Shown: positions 42,850 to 56,729, counted from the first letter of the stretch. The stretch: DNA of 64,000 nt from Callorhinus ursinus (GCF_003265705.1 NW_020313285.1:16208302-16272301), one strand, 5' to 3'. Notes: generated from the letters alone by a model not told the origin. Translations and numbers: made by a program.

Positions 42850-44820
42850 TCACCCTTGAGTGGGGCTAACAGTATAGTCACTAACCATTTTTGGCTTGAT
42901 CCACATACTGATCTGACCTATTTATGAACTAAATTTGGGATTTTACTTCCTCTATCAGCTGGCCCTAGGGGATCACTCATGTAGTGGTAGGTGTGAGCTG
43001 GGGGAGAGGCTCTTGTGCCACAGAAGTGGATGACATGGGGTTCTGGATTACCTGTTTGTAGAGCTTACTTGTGCCCTCCAATCCTGCTCATACTTGATTC
43101 CAGATGTATGGCTTCTATTCTATGATGGGTTATTGCTAGGCCCACCTGACCTTATGGCTTAGTAAGCCTGGCAGAAGCCAACTCATCACAAGTAGCTCTA
43201 GCTGCACGATCATTCCAGCTCCACTAGGATTCAGTAGTATAACAGGAGCTACTTTTCAAAAGGTGTCTAATCCCCCCATGTAGATGCTATGGCCTTGCTC
43301 TAGAATCCCAGGGAAACAACATCTTTTCCCCTCTACTGATAACTGTAAAAACTATAGGTTCTGATCACTTATATAGCGAAATGGCAGGGCTACTTGTATG
43401 AAGCCTGAAGCTGCTGCAGAGCCCTCTCCTGCCTGGGAGCCCACTCAAAGATGGCAAGCTTTTGTGTTACTGTTAGGGATATGGGTCAGAATAATATTCC
43501 CGAGTGTGCAATAGGTTGTATCCCTAACCTCAAGAGGCCTACCAAACATGCTTCCTTTTTCACAGTGAAAAGTACAAGATGTAGTAATTTGTCTTATTAT
43601 GTTGGAGGAAATTTCCTGACATGCTGTAGACCAGCGGATCTCTAAAAACTTTGCTGATATGGCCGGCTCTTAAACTTCATAGGGCTTACGTCCTGGTGTG
43701 TATGTGTGTTGTCATGGCCACTGAAGTGTCAGTCACTTCTTGATCACCTTGTCTGATTGGCATAACATCATTGATACAGTAGACCAGTGTGATGGTCTAT
43801 GGGATGTCCCAATGGTCTAGATCTCTCCAAGTGTTTTTCTCCAAGTGAATGCAAACTGTTTGAAAGAGATGGAAAAGAATGAAGTCATCAGATCAGTGGC
43901 CACTCACTCAATGCCCAAGGCCATGTTAATCTGCTGTAGTAAATATACCACATCTGGTAGGCATAGTGGCTATAACTGTGGCTACCACTTGTTGAATGGG
44001 TAGTAGCCCACTGCCATCTTCTAGGAGCCATCTGGGTTTTACTGGTGGCTTAAATGAAGATTTGATGGATTCCCTGTAGGTCTTCAATGGTGGCACTAAT
44101 TTCTGCCATCACCTCTGGAATGTTACATTATTTTTGATATACTATTTTGGCTGGAATGGGAAGTTTTGGAGGTTTCCACTTGGCTTTCTTCTCTATGACA
44201 GCTCTTACCACATAGGCCAAGGACCCAATGTAGGGGATTGTACTAATCCTCAAGTGTGTCCATCTGATTATATTACTGGATGGGAGTGTGGATCTAGAAG
44301 GCCCACTACGAGCAGGATTCAGGCAAAGAATCTATTTATTATCTGAACTGCATATGCTCCTAACTCTAACAAGAAGGTCTTTATGTTCCTTCAGATCTCC
44401 AGATAACAATTTCAACTCAAATCCTGTGTTCAATTGTCCTTGAAACCTCTGGGCATCTACAGTTACAGAGTATCTATACTTACTTGAATAAATGACCACA
44501 GGTCCCTTTGGGAAAGGGCTGGAGAACATTACTATGCACACTTGCTGTAGTGTTGTGGGATCCTTCCTTCTGGGAATCTGGTTTCTTCAATCAATGAGTT
44601 CTAAGTCTTAAGACTGGTTCAGATCTGGAAACTTGGTAAGGGATTTTTGACAGGATCATCATTCTTGATTGTTTCTTTTGATTGCACAGGGTAGCTCCAC
44701 AATGGTGGAATTTCTCCCCAAAGAAGGGCATACAGAGCATGTCTGGGGAATACCATGATTCTGAGGTGCTATCTCTGGGGTAGCATGTTAAGAAAAGGCA
44801 GGGACCCTGGTTAGAGGATG
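42850..44820 (-). repeat. Decayed ERVL-like endogenous retrovirus internal region
   Basis: Read on the minus strand, 43741-43800 gives a degraded reverse-transcriptase active-site neighbourhood (LVYCINDV) where a YxDD motif would be expected, one acidic residue being lost. The surrounding 2 kb has the wording I associate with ERVL/MaLR internal sequence. Frames are broken by many stops, so it is a long-dead copy. Boundaries and family are approximate, and flanking LTRs were not identified. Confidence 0.5.
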
Positions 44821-44829
44821 CAGGCCCTG

Positions 44830-45640
44830 ATTTGGTTCTTAGACCACAAGTTTGAGATATCTAGTATAGCCAGGAAGAGAAAGAACCAAGTCCCAAGGTA
44901 CCTGCAAACCTAGAAGGTGGACAGAGGAGAGGGAACTGCAAAAGAAGTCAGTGAGGACTGGTCCCAGAGGAGGGAGGGAGCCAGGAGTGGTGGCATCATG
45001 GAGGCAGGGAAGACCAACAGGTCAGAAAATAGCCCTAATCCTAAAGAGAGCAGGTCAATGTAGGGTGAAGTGGCATCTCTTGGCAGGGCCTTTGGGACAG
45101 GTGGAGCGAAGGGATGATGGGGAATAGGAGATGATGTGAGAGGAAGAGGCCTGGAGAGTTCAGGCACTAGAAGACTTTTGGACAGGTTAGATGCCAAGCA
45201 GGATTCAGGTGAGAGCTGCCCTTGGCCTGGGGACCACCCCCGCCCCTCTTTAAGCTTTCTCCAGAATCTCACTGGAGGATGGACAAGAACTGTATTAAGG
45301 TCCAGATGCCAGCTCATGCCTGGGTTTCCCCAGGGGGCAGGTCCCACTGGTCCACCCGTCTGTTCTGAGCTCTTCTCAAGCAGGGCTACATCCAACTGTT
45401 TTGAGGGCTTTCCAGAGAGCTATAATGCTTCTGTCCCATGGAACCTACAGGGAAACCCCCAGCTCTGACACCTACCCCTTGACTAAGGCCTCTAGAATCT
45501 GGGCCAGAGGCCAGGGTGGAGCAAATCACTGAGTCAGGACAGCGGTTTTCTGGCTTCCTTAGTTCAGTCCACAGTTCCCCTACCATCCCCACCCCAGAAG
45601 ATGACCCTGGCAGGATTGGGGAGCTAAAGCCCATAGTATC
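44830..45640. other. Spacer, no gene seen
   Basis: Purine-rich (44880-45160) then mixed sequence. The 161-codon minus-strand frame at 44910-45395 shows no motif. Confidence 0.45.
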
Positions 45641-45649
45641 ACTGGGATG

Positions 45650-45825
45650 ACTTACATCATTTCTTTAATGCTCACCACAATCATGTGAGACCATGATCCC
45701 TCTTCCACGGATGGCGTAACTGAAGCTCTGAGCAGAGAAATAACTTGTCCAGAGTCACAGGGCCAGAGACTTGAACCCCAGTCTCTGAGACTTCTTGTCA
45801 GGTGCTCTTACATTACCCTCCCTGC
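45650..45825 (-). repeat. MIR element
   Basis: Antisense MIR phrases: 'aatgctcaccacaatcatgt', 'taacttgtccagagtcacag' and 'ggccagagacttgaacccca'. Confidence 0.8.
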
Positions 45826-45829
45826 TGCT

Positions 45830-48800
45830 CAGCATGAACCAAGGGAGGGATGCCAGGTCTTTGTTATGTAGCACCGTCATGCCAGCTAGACCTGGGGGCC
45901 TCTAAGCATCTGTCCCATGCCTGCCTCAGGACCCTCATCTTGAGCTTCACCCAGCCCATCCAGACCCCTCCCCAGGCTGCCTCTCATACCTCACATCTGG
46001 GGGTTTCCCTGTAGGTTCCATGGGACAGAAGCACCTTCTAGAGCCTCCATCCTCCTTGAGGCTCCAGCCTGTAGTTCCCACTGAGACCCTCCTCCTTGGC
46101 ATCCCAGACTCTTCGCCACCACCAGTGTGGTAGAGCCATTTTACCAACGGAGAGGCTAAAACACAGAGGAGCGCAAGGAGCCGGGGCAGAGAGCATATGG
46201 GTCCAACACCTTCCCTGGAGTGGGCCCCTAGGTGCCCAAGAATGGCAGATGTAAGGGACAGCAGCCCTGCGTTTCAGCCACCTCAGCGAGGTCAAGAGTG
46301 AGGCAGCTGGGGCAGCCCCAGATCCAGGGCCTCTGGAGGGAATCTCCTCTCCTCGCTCCCCACAGGAAGCAGGTGGCAGTACTTGGCCAGCCACAGAGGC
46401 CTGGACATCCCCACGGAGCAGCCCCACCTCTCCACTTTCTGGCCCCCTCCCCACCTTTATCACACTGGCAGTCACGCTTATCTCAGAGCCTGGCTTCCTG
46501 TTGCTTTTAAAGAGACGTGTGGCCCACTGGCTGGCTAGCACCCTGCTAAGAGGACTTTTCTTCTCCTGGGGCCACAGCAGGCTTGTGTCTTGGTCACCTG
46601 TGAAGGGGAGGAGCGCTCCTCCCAACTCAGCACCTAGGTTACTCTGGACTGTGAAACAGCCCAGTGACTAGAATGTGAGCCCTTCTGAAGCAGGTATAGA
46701 TGGGTGGTTGGATTGATTCATTCCAGAAATAAATACTTTACTGAGGTCCTAATTACTGTATATCAGGGACTATCTGGGGAACTGGGCAAAGTGAGAAACA
46801 AGATAGATTCTCCACCATCTTGGTACTTACATTCTAGTGGGGGTCATAGATAGTCAAGCAAGGAACAAAAGAATTTTCCAGAATTTCCTTGAATCTTCCC
46901 CCCTCTGCTCCTGAGCTAGCTGGGGCTTTGGGAGGCTGCTACCAAATGGACTTGGACAGAGCCAGAAGTATCCAGAAGGAAGTGGGGACACATGGTGAGG
47001 GAGCCCTGGGACCTGATGCTGCCAGGGTGTGTGCTCACTCTCAGGACACACTGATCCTGGTCATATGAGGAACTGGACTTGAGATACAGCAAGTACCCTT
47101 CTGCTTCAAGCTCTAGTATCTTGAACGGCTGGAACTTTGATGGGTAGATGCCACTAAGCACCTTCACCCGGCCATGATCCAGGCTGACACCAAGAGACCC
47201 AATGAAGCTGGAGCACGTTGGCAATCAGTCACACAAGGGGATATCCTCCCTGTCTGGAACAGTTCTGGGCTTCTGGCCACAGGAGATCAGAGAGGAATGT
47301 GAGACAGAGGCTAGCAACACAGGCTGGGAGAGGATAGCTGTCAGGAGCAGAAAAGTCAGTGGTGAGCAGCACTGCTCACCCCACACTCACACCATTGCTC
47401 AACCATCAAGGAGAGCGCACCCCTCCACCAGATCCAATCCCCAAAGATACCAAAGTAGGAGGGCTGGGATGTCAAGATGAAAGGGTTAGAAACAGAGGCA
47501 AGGACAGTTGCAGCACAAATGGCAATGTCAGGAATGAGGCAGAAGCCCTAGGGGGGACATTCAGTATTGGGGACAAACTGAAGCCACTCCCATCAGCACC
47601 CCTCAGTGGCTTGAGGAAGGAAGGGGATGTCTGTGCCCCACCCAGTGATATTCCCTCAGCCGGCTAGGCACAATGCCGTAGGACCCCAAGGGTCAGAGAG
47701 TATAAGAATTGTATCATTTTTCAAGAACTGGCTGTTCAAGACTCTAAGATTGGGCCCAGAAAAATGTTAGATTGGAACAATACTAGGGCAGGTACTCAAA
47801 TGCTCTGCTTCTGCACGATTTGATAGCTTTCTTGAAATACCATGTGGAAACTTAGCTTGGCTCTTGAACTATTGTACAGGCCAGTGAAGTATGTGTATTT
47901 GGGACTCACTTGCTCATGCCTACACTGGCAGGTACCCACAAATCAATCTCCAGAATTTAAACAGAGTAAGAATGAGACCATTGTTCTTGTATATGCCAGT
48001 CCTACAAGCAGCCCTCAAGAAGAACTGGACATAGATTTGTTATCCTTGAGCTGTCAGAGATGACCCACATTTATGTGGAGCCCTCACACCATAAACTAGT
48101 ACACAGATGCATAATAAAATCCCAGAGGAGTTTACACATTTCTGCCTGAAGCATGGCTCTAGTCTTGGCAGTGACCAACCTCAGTGGAAGAGGAAAGCGT
48201 GGGCACTCCTGAGGAAGGTCATCCATTTTCCTAAGCCTTTGCCATCTCAGCTGCCCCTGCATGGCCTGTCCCGCTGTGGTTCTAGCAGGCTCAGTCTACC
48301 CCTCAGCTGAAGCTACGTAACCACCAGAAACACCTCCTGAGAAAGCCATCACACAGCTGCGCTGCACAAACCTTAGTTGAACATTTCAGACACTTCCTAG
48401 AAATTACTCTGATGTCCTAAGAATGATTTAAGTTTACTGTTAAAAATCTAAACAAGTAAAGTAAAAACACACCCCCTGTCCAGAGACGGCACTCTGGTTA
48501 GTTAGCATGCTTGGGGCACCTCTCTCCCCCCATCCACAGAATCAAGTACACACGTACACACTTCCTGAACAATTTCTTACATGTTGTCACCTTTTCTGTT
48601 TTGTTCATTTGGCAGTTGTAATGGGCCACATGCTAGCAATTTTACTCAGAGTCAATAGTTTATTTTGATTCAAAGAGCTAAGAGAAAGTTGTGATCTAAT
48701 ATTATGTCAAACGTCTTTGGAAAATAAAAAGTGTAGCTTCCAGAGAAACTCCTTCCCTTAATCTCTATCCACTGTTAGAAGAAGGTATTGCCTCCTGCAG

Positions 48801-49090
48801 ACTGACTGACATGGAGAGGGGGAGTCCCCCAGAGAGGCTGCCTGGGCCCCATGGTGCCACTGAGGCAGAAACTCATCATCACATTGGTGTGTCAACATTG
48901 CTGAGAAAACTTTGACAAAGTGAAAGACCCTGTTAGCAACAGTGAAAGTTTTCTGAAGGGTGAGAAAACCACCTGAGAGGAGAATGACTTGGCATCTGAT
49001 TGGCTCATTATTTCTACAGAAAGACAATTAGTCAAATTGGCTGGGAGGACCCCCAGTTGCTCAGGTTTCAGCCACCTGCCCGAGAGTGGA
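45830..49090. other. Spacer, no gene seen
   Basis: 46710-46860 looks like an old antisense interspersed repeat. Open frames near 46038-46625 overlap on both strands without motifs. No other structure recognised. Confidence 0.45.
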
Positions 49091-49094
49091 AAAG

Positions 49095-49205
49095 AGAAAG
49101 TGACATTTACTGAAAGCTGGCTATGTGCTAGTGCTAAGTGCTTTCGTATATTATTTAATCCTCACTACAGCCCAGGAAGTGGATATTATCATCCATTTCA
49201 CACAT
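49095..49205 (-). repeat. MIR fragment
   Basis: 'ctatgtgctagtgctaagtg', 'tttaatcctcactacagccc' and 'gatattatcatccatttcac' are antisense MIR phrases. Confidence 0.75.
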
Positions 49206-49254
49206 TCTAAAGTGAACCCCCGATCTTCCCCTTCAAACACACCCCATCCGTGGC

Positions 49255-49440
49255 CTTTTTTTTTTTTTTAAGATTTTATTTATTTGAGAGAGAGAGAGAG
49301 TGACAGAGATAGCGAGAGAGCACAAGCGGGGAGGACAGGGAGAAGCAGGCTCCCTGCTCGGCAGGACTCGATCCCGGGACCCTGGGATCATGACCTGAGC
49401 CAAAGGCAGACGCTTAACGACGGAGCCACCCAGGCGCCCC
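49255..49440 (-). mobile_element. Carnivore SINE, minus strand
   Basis: Poly(T) left end, AAGATTTTATTTATTTGAGA, (GA)n, right end GAGCCACCCAGGCGCCC. Near-perfect direct repeat catccgtggc (49245-49254) / cattcgtggc (49441-49450). Confidence 0.95.
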
Positions 49441-49559
49441 CATTCGTGGCTTTCTTTAACTCGGGTCACATCAGGCCCTTTTTCCCAGCTGCCCAGAGCA
49501 AAACCCCTTGGAATCATCACTGACTCTGCACTCTCTCTCATATTCCTCATCTACTCCAT

Positions 49560-52337
49560 CAGCAAATCCTGATGGCTCTCCCTTTCAAAATATATCCAGA
49601 ATCCAACATTTCTCACCATCTCCACCACCCACAGTGGTTCAAGCCACTATTATCTTTTGCCTAGAAGCAAACTGACTTGTGAGACTTTTGCCTAATGACA
49701 ACCTAGGGACTGCCTAGGGGTTGTTGCCCATTCAGGGCTGGTCCCACCTCCAGCTGCACCTGCACCCTTGCCTATATTCAAGGCACAGTGGCCAGCCTAA
49801 GAAGTGGCATTGAGTCACCCTGAAAAGCATTCACTGTGGTCAGCACTGTTGATTAGGGTGGGGACGTGTCAGAAACACTATGAAAAGGATGTCTGTAAAA
49901 GCAGGTTACAGTAATGTCTGGGGCTTGCCCACCTGAGTTATCTAAAGTCACTTTCCTGTAAACTCAGACTCCTGTTCTTCTGAGGCCAGAGTGGTCACCT
50001 CACTCCTACCCAGGTGTTCTCTCAATTTCTAGACTGTAGTAGTGTATGTGAGCCACAGGCCTCTCTTTCAGCCTGCCCTGGATGCGGGGCCGCTTCATCT
50101 GCTACCCTGCCACGGGAAGCAAGCTATCCTCTTGGTAAATTCCCTACCCTGGGAAGACAGTCCAGAGCTTGGAAATGAATTTTATTTCTAAGCTCCCTCC
50201 TCTGACCCACATCAGCATCAAGAGCCTGGCTATGGTGGTGGGGGTGGGGGTGAGAGGTGTGACGTCACAGGCCTGAAAAGGACCCTTGGAGGCTCCCAAA
50301 CATCTGGAACATTGGGTCAATCCCTGGCTCCTCCAGCAAAAGAAGGGTTACTTTCAAACAAACACACAAGCAAGAAAACAAACAAACGAACCACTGTGGC
50401 CACATTAAGACTGTTTCTGATAGAAATAAGAACAGGAAAAGCCTAGCTTCCCCATTCCCACCCCATTCTGCCTGCCACCAATGCAGAGACCCCTGCTTCC
50501 CTGTGTTCTTATCTACCACATACATGCCTTGACTGAGAGATGATCACAGAGGCCAAGCCAGAGACCACTGCAGGCTCAGGGAGGAAGGTTCCCTTAAAGG
50601 CCACAGAGGAGTCCACTCCTGCCCTTTCCATTTAGGAAAATGCCACCAGCTGGCAAATGAGATGTATGAGTGTCCCCGTGGCTCTGGGAGCAGGGCTCAG
50701 GGGGCAGCTCTCCTTAGCCCTCAGCCTGGCAGTGCTCCACCGATTCCAGGAGCAGGAATGCTCCTCAGACGCACCCAGGTGAGCCCAGGAGCTAAGATGA
50801 GACAACCCAAGAGTTTGGGAGAAGGGACTAACTAGGCAAAATCCCCACAGAAGGGTGAGTTGCATCTAATTCTGCCTCCCTGAGTGAAGCCTGGGGATCC
50901 AGGTGTGAACACCACACAACCCCATCTTTCTAACGGGCAAGGAGCTCTGAGCCCTGCATGATTTCCTGAAAGTGCTTTATGAAATACCTCTATTAATAGA
51001 TTCCTTCAGCTTACGACTTTCTCTTTTCTTAAAATGAAAATGCCCCAGAAAGACTGGACCCTCACAGTTACTGATACCACAGAGTACAGGGGTCTTTCCT
51101 TGAGTGGATTTTCTGGGAGCTACTCTTTACCCATACTCCTTCATTGGTATTGGTTAAGGAATTTATTGGTTAAGGAATTTCTTGTCCAAACTAAATGTCC
51201 CGGTGAAGACAAAGCACTCAAGATGTTTATGTAAATCTTGGAATGGGGCTGTGAGGCTCCACAAAGAAGTCAGACGCAGAGAGGACCCAGCTTCAATGCT
51301 CAGGGCCTAACCTACAGAGGCAGGGCTTCTCCACTGGACAGCCTACCTTTGTCAGCCTGCCGCAGTGCAGGAGCCAGGAGCTGGGGGCAGGGATCGCTTT
51401 GGTGACTAACAACCTAATAGTGGAAAATTACAACTTCCTGAGCTGGGTCTATCAGAGGTGGCCGCAAAACTCTTTATGATGTGGCCAAAAATTCCTCCTG
51501 CCACCACAGGCCTTGAAAATAGGTCAAAGATACCTTCAATGGAACTCTGAAGCAGGGCTTACCTCACACCATCTAAGTCTATGTTATTAGTCTGCAATTC
51601 CTGGTGATTTTGTGAGAATGCTCTCCTCCTCTCTGGGTCTGCTGAGTCCAGCCTTAGTGCTGGTCACCTGTCCTGCCCTACTTGATCCTCTTCAGGGGAC
51701 TGATTGGCTATGGAGGCCAAAGAAAAGGCTGCCTGTTTGGCTCTGGAAACGTCTGTCTATAGCCTCTCTTGGGCAGTAGTGTCTCCTCTTATATACCAAC
51801 TAAGACCTAAAGGCCTAGCCTCAGCTCTCGGGTTGCACCTCACCCCATAGCAGGACAAGGGGTAGATTAAACCCAGGCAGAGACTTCAATTATATTTTCC
51901 CCAGCTTTTGAGAGACCCCCAGGCTTGTGGCAGGGGCTCGTGGCTGGCTGCCACCGGGATCAGACACATAGAGCTCCTTCTCTGAACGTTGGGCCCCCCA
52001 CTGGCAGTATGCTGCACGGGCTAGCACCTAGCCTGGCTCTGACTGCCACTCTACCGTATAACCCTGGGCCTTCTTCCTTAGCAGAGCAAGACCTGATTTC
52101 TTCTCTGAGAATGGGGTGGCATTCTCTGCTGCAGGGATTGCTGTGGAAGTCCTAGAGGAAGGCACAGCAGATGAGAATGGGCTTTGTAGACCTTTGTGGA
52201 GGCAAGCAGAGACCGCCCATCTTCCATTTTCTGTATTTAGGTCTTGACAGACAGAAACCATTTAGCTCTGAGGGGGCCCACCAGTAGGGTTTCAGCTCCA
52301 GGAGGACAGGATTCTCTGAAAGTTCTGTGCTAATTCC

Positions 52338-52390
<53 letters not shown>

Positions 52391-53540
52391 CTGCTGCTAC
52401 CAGAAGGAATCCTAACCTCCAGGGCTGAAGCAATGATGTAATCGCTAGTGTGGTCATATTGGGTCCCTTCTAAGAGGCTCAGGAAGTGGATGGCCCAGAG
52501 AAGACTCCGCATTTAAGTGCCTGCTCTCCAAGATGACACTTCTCTTGGGCCAGAAGCCTCAAGTCATCTCTGACCCAGGCCTCAGCCTGGGTGGGGGTAG
52601 ATGGCCCTGTCCTGATGTGACCCATGGAGCCTGCAGGCCGTCCTAGTCAGGGTTAAGAGGCCCTGGGTCAGCCTGGCCTAGAGCCAGCCTGTGCTGAATC
52701 ACAAGAAACTGCCTGGAGCTTGAGACCAGAAACAATGACTCAGGCAGCCTGGAATCCAGGGAAAACCAGCCCTGATTTTCTACCCGAGAGACCTACCCAG
52801 CTGGACATGAGCTCACCCAGCTAGACAGTGACAATGATAGTAGTAGGATACTGTCAGCCCCTTGCAGATGAGAGAAGCAGGGGGCTGAACCTGGAGCGTG
52901 AAAACCTCCCCTGAAACATTCTTTGAAAACCCCATATCAACTCATCTAAAATTAGCTTTCAGCATCTAAATCACTTCCTGTTATGGAAACCACAGGTCTG
53001 ATGCTTCAGTCATCACCCTGCCAGCCTCTAGGGGGTGGAGGCAAATGACATAGGGGTGCTGCTACAGAAAAATATGACGATCCCAAAACACACAGCAGTC
53101 AGGAGCCCCTCTCCCCCTGCTACAAAAAGACAGCTAAACAGGGCCCCATAAACCTGCTGCTGCAGGGACCTGGACCAGAGTGAGCACACATGCTCACTTA
53201 TGCACACACACATATATATCCCTGCATACACACTTATACACACAGGCCAGAGCCCTCTTCTTTGCGGCACAGAGACTATCATATGTTCATCCCAAGCACA
53301 CCTCCAAGAGGCCCCTTTCAAGCCTGAGACTCACCAAGAGAAGAAGGTGGGTAATGGGCCCACTTGGATCACCTGCAGCCCTGTCTTGACTTCTCTGGTG
53401 GCCCTGGCTACTTTATGCCTCATGGGCTGTGAGCAAGGTTAGCCTAGTGCCTTACTCATTGCTTCAGCCAACACTTTATACTAGCACCACCAGGAAGCAT
53501 TCTTAATAAGATCAAGGATTATACTAGAAATCTATAGCAA
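49560..53540. other. Spacer, no gene seen
   Basis: Mixed unique sequence with a long TG microsatellite at 52340-52389 and an imperfect CA-rich stretch at about 53195-53245. Several frames, none with supporting structure. Confidence 0.45.
52340..52389. repeat. (TG)n microsatellite
   Basis: About 22 uninterrupted TG units, then GTATGTGTC. Likely length-variable between individuals. It creates the His-Thr run of a spurious minus-strand frame. Confidence 0.95.
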
Positions 53541-53544
53541 ATAC

Positions 53545-53646
53545 AATCCCCCCTTTTTTTTATTATGTTTAGTTAGCCACGATATAGTACATCATTAGTT
53601 TTTGATGTAGTGTTCAGTGATTCAACAGTCATGTATAACACCCAGG
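53545..53646 (-). repeat. Carnivore LINE-1 3' terminus, antisense
   Basis: Starts with a T run, then reads as the reverse complement of the carnivore L1 3' end: on the minus strand CTGGGTGTTATACATGACTG, GAATCACTGAACACTACATC and CTAATGATGTACTATAT, ending in poly(A). Confidence 0.7.
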
Positions 53647-53854
53647 GCTTTAATAGAAAAACATTAGAAGAAATCCCATTAAAGGCAGTAACAAGACAAC
53701 AATACCCGTTATCCATGCTACTCTTCAATATTGTACTTAAGTCCTACCCAGTGCATTAAGATAAGAAATATAGATATGAGTATTTAAAAAAAAACCAAAC
53801 TTGTTATTTTTAAATAAATGAGGATGATGGTTATTACTGCTTGCTTCATAGTAA

Positions 53855-54055
53855 ATGCTTTGTGTATTTTAACTCATTTAATCCTAAGAACCATTTTATG
53901 AGGAAGGTATTAGTATCAAACCCATTTTTACAGATGAGGAAACTAAATAATAGTGATGTTGAGGTACTTGGCTAGTAAATGGGAGAGCCAGATTTAAGCC
54001 CAGGCAGTCTGACTTGAGTCTCTGTGCTCTTAATCACTGTCTTCTATTACCTCTT
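53855..54055 (-). repeat. MIR element
   Basis: Antisense MIR: 'aactcatttaatcctaagaa', 'cccatttttacagatgagga' and 'gagccagatttaagcccagg'. Confidence 0.85.
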
Positions 54056-54079
54056 TATGATGTGAGACTCTACACAGAA

Positions 54080-54480
54080 AACCCAGGAGTTGAATGATAT
54101 GGCCAGATACAAGATCAACAGACAAAAATCAGCAGCTTACCCGAATACCACAAAAGTCAATTTTCCTCCAATTATAAATTCTATCCTAATTCTATCAAAA
54201 TCAAAATTCCTACAGAATGTCTCATGGATCCTGGCAGATTGATTCTAAAAATCAGATGGAAGAATATTTAAGATCATTTTGAAGGACGATGGTAGAGGAT
54301 TTGTCCTCTATAATATCAAATATGTTAATAAAACAAGAGGAATTAAAACAGGGTGGTATGGGTACATAAAGAAATAAGTCAATGAGACAGAATAAAGAGT
54401 CCAGAAACATACCCACATATTCATGGGATTTATGGAGAAAGATAAAGTCAAGATTCAGGGGTGGGTAATAATGCTGACCT
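54080..54480 (+). repeat. Decayed LINE-1 ORF2 fragment
   Basis: Typical L1 wording: 'agatacaagatcaacagaca', 'atggaagaatatttaagatc'-type stretch, 'aaaacagggtggtatgggta' and 'gagacagaataaagagtcca'. Confidence 0.75.
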
Positions 54481-55010
54481 GGACTCTCTTCAAGGTTGCT
54501 TTTGTTTTGGTTTACTCTTGAAGTAGTTAATAATTAGGAGTACAAAGGATATTCAGAAGATAATGATGCGTGGGGGTGGTGTGGCTCCCCATTGCCTTTC
54601 TTGCTTTCTCACAAAGGCATCCCCCAAGTTCAATGGTCTTGGCAGCCTGCACAGAAATTAGATGTCCATCAGGTGAGGAGAGCCCAGAAGAGTATTCAGT
54701 GCCTTTTACAATCCCACCTAACAAATAAAGCAATAACTCCACTCTTCAGTAAACCACATTGTATAGGCCTAATATGTTTATTCTAGGCCTTGAAAATTCT
54801 TGTTGCCAGTATTTTGGGCAATCTATCCTTACCTAGCTGTAGAGACTCGAAGTTTTCTGTTCATGTTTACTCTGGGTCTTTCAGTCAGCAGGCCTGAGTC
54901 TACCACAAGTGGTATTTAATAGCAGTGTGAAACAGATGAATCTTTCAATGGACAGTATTCAGATAAATGTTATTAAATCAGTTAGGAATACTACCCAATT
55001 TTAAGTAAAA

Positions 55011-55229
55011 ATTTTTTAAATTTAATTTAATTTAAAAATTTGTTAAAGATTTTATTTATTTATTTGAGAGAGAGAGATAGCAAGACAGAATGAGAGAGAG
55101 CACAAGAGGAAGGGAGAAACAGGCTCCCCGCTGAGCAAGGAGCCCATTGCGAGGCTCGATCCCAGGATCCCAGGATCATGACCTGAGTTGAAGGCAGACG
55201 CTTAACTGACTGAGCCACCCAGGCATCCC
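55011..55229 (-). mobile_element. Carnivore SINE, minus strand
   Basis: AAAGATTTTATTTATTTATT, (GA)n, CATGACCTGAGTTGAAGGCA, right end GAGCCACCCAGGCATCCC. Direct repeat ttaagtaaaa at 55001-55010 and 55230-55239. The first 30 bp are extra AT-rich tail. Confidence 0.93.
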
Positions 55230-55749
55230 TTAAGTAAAAGATTTTAAGTAATAGTTTTAAGTAAAAGAAAACTCAACTTGAACGGTTTAAACAATAAATA
55301 AAATGCCTTGGCTCATGTATAAGAAATGTCCAGAGGCAGACTGGATTTCAGAACAGGAGAGATCCAGTAAATCCATGATATCAGCAAGAATCTGATTTCT
55401 TTTGCTCTCTCTTCCTTGCCTTCCACTGCACTGGTTCATCCTAAGACTAGCTTCCTATGTGGAAGTAAGATGATTGTCAGAGGCAACTGAGCCAACAGTA
55501 CAAAGAGAGTCTCTTTCTCAGAAACTCATAGCAAACATTATTTCATGTATCACTGGCCCCCAAAGGGTCATTTACTCATTTGAATCATTCATGCCCTATA
55601 GCCAGGATGGGATGCATTGACTGGCTTAAGCCAAGTAGCATCCATTTTAAGAGGTGAAGGTAAGAGCAATTCCATACATACCACCCGACTAGGAAATTCA
55701 GAATACTGTTAGCAAGGGAGGAGGGAAGAATTAATACTGGGGAGACAAT

Positions 55750-56720
55750 CAACAAAGCTTCCACACAGTTATCACTTCAGAGGAAAAAATAAAGCTAGAT
55801 CCTACTTCATACCATTCACAAAAATAAATTCAGACATATTAAAGCCCTAAATATAAGGAATAAAGAGTAGAAAAATATAAGATAATGTGTTTATAACCTT
55901 GGGGGGAGAAGAAGTCTTTTTAATTAAGACACACAAAAAGGGTCATTTTACAGCTTGATCATTTTACTCCAACAAAATGAAATACTTTAATATAATTAAA
56001 AGATACAATAAAATAAACAATAAGTGAGACATTAGGGAAAAAAACATTTGTAACACTTCTAAGAGAAAAAGAATTAATATTCAGAGTATATAAAGAATAT
56101 CAAAAAGTTAACAAATAATAACTGCTTAACAGAAAAAGGATATGAACACATAATTGACATTAGGAATAAACAAAAATGCCCAATAAATAAATAAAAAGAT
56201 GTTTAGCATCTCTAAGGAAGTTGAGAAATGCAAAAGTCAGAAATTCTGTATGCGACATTTGATAACATCAAGACAATGGTTTCAACAGGCTGTTAGTGGA
56301 TACATAATGTTAGTGGCTGTTGGTGGGTACAACTATTCTCTAGAGATCAAGTTGACAGACTCTACTAAATATAAATATGCATACCCTATGAGTCTGTGGT
56401 TTCTTATGGTATATCTAAGCAAGAAAGATGCTTGCTCATGTGCTTAATGAAGCATACGCAAGAATACTCACTGCAGCCTATTTGTTGAGGTGAAATCTGG
56501 GAGACACATAAAATGTCCATCAAGCAGAGATGAACGAATAAACTGAGGTGTGTTCGTGCTAGAGAACATGGTGCAGCAATTCCAAAATGCACATGATCTC
56601 TTTGAATCAACATGGAGAGATCTCTAAGAGATGTCACTGACTGACAATTGTAGGGTGACAGGTATAGTAAAACACAGAACAATCCTTTTATCTATAGATA
56701 TATAGGATCAGTAAGGAAAT
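55750..56720 (+). repeat. Decayed LINE-1 3' region
   Basis: A-rich L1-like text. Around 56450-56640, 'aagaatactcactgcagcct', 'aaaatgtccatcaagcagag' and 'acatggtgcagcaattccaa' resemble the L1 stretch just before the 3' UTR. No intact frame. Confidence 0.6.
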
Positions 56721-56729
56721 GTATAGAAA

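Noticed and set aside
44910..45395. 161-codon minus-strand frame
   Set aside because: Sequence is Pro/Leu/Ser-rich as expected from antisense of a purine-rich tract; no domain.
52152..52512. Minus-strand frames with a long His-Thr run
   Set aside because: Produced by translating the TG microsatellite.
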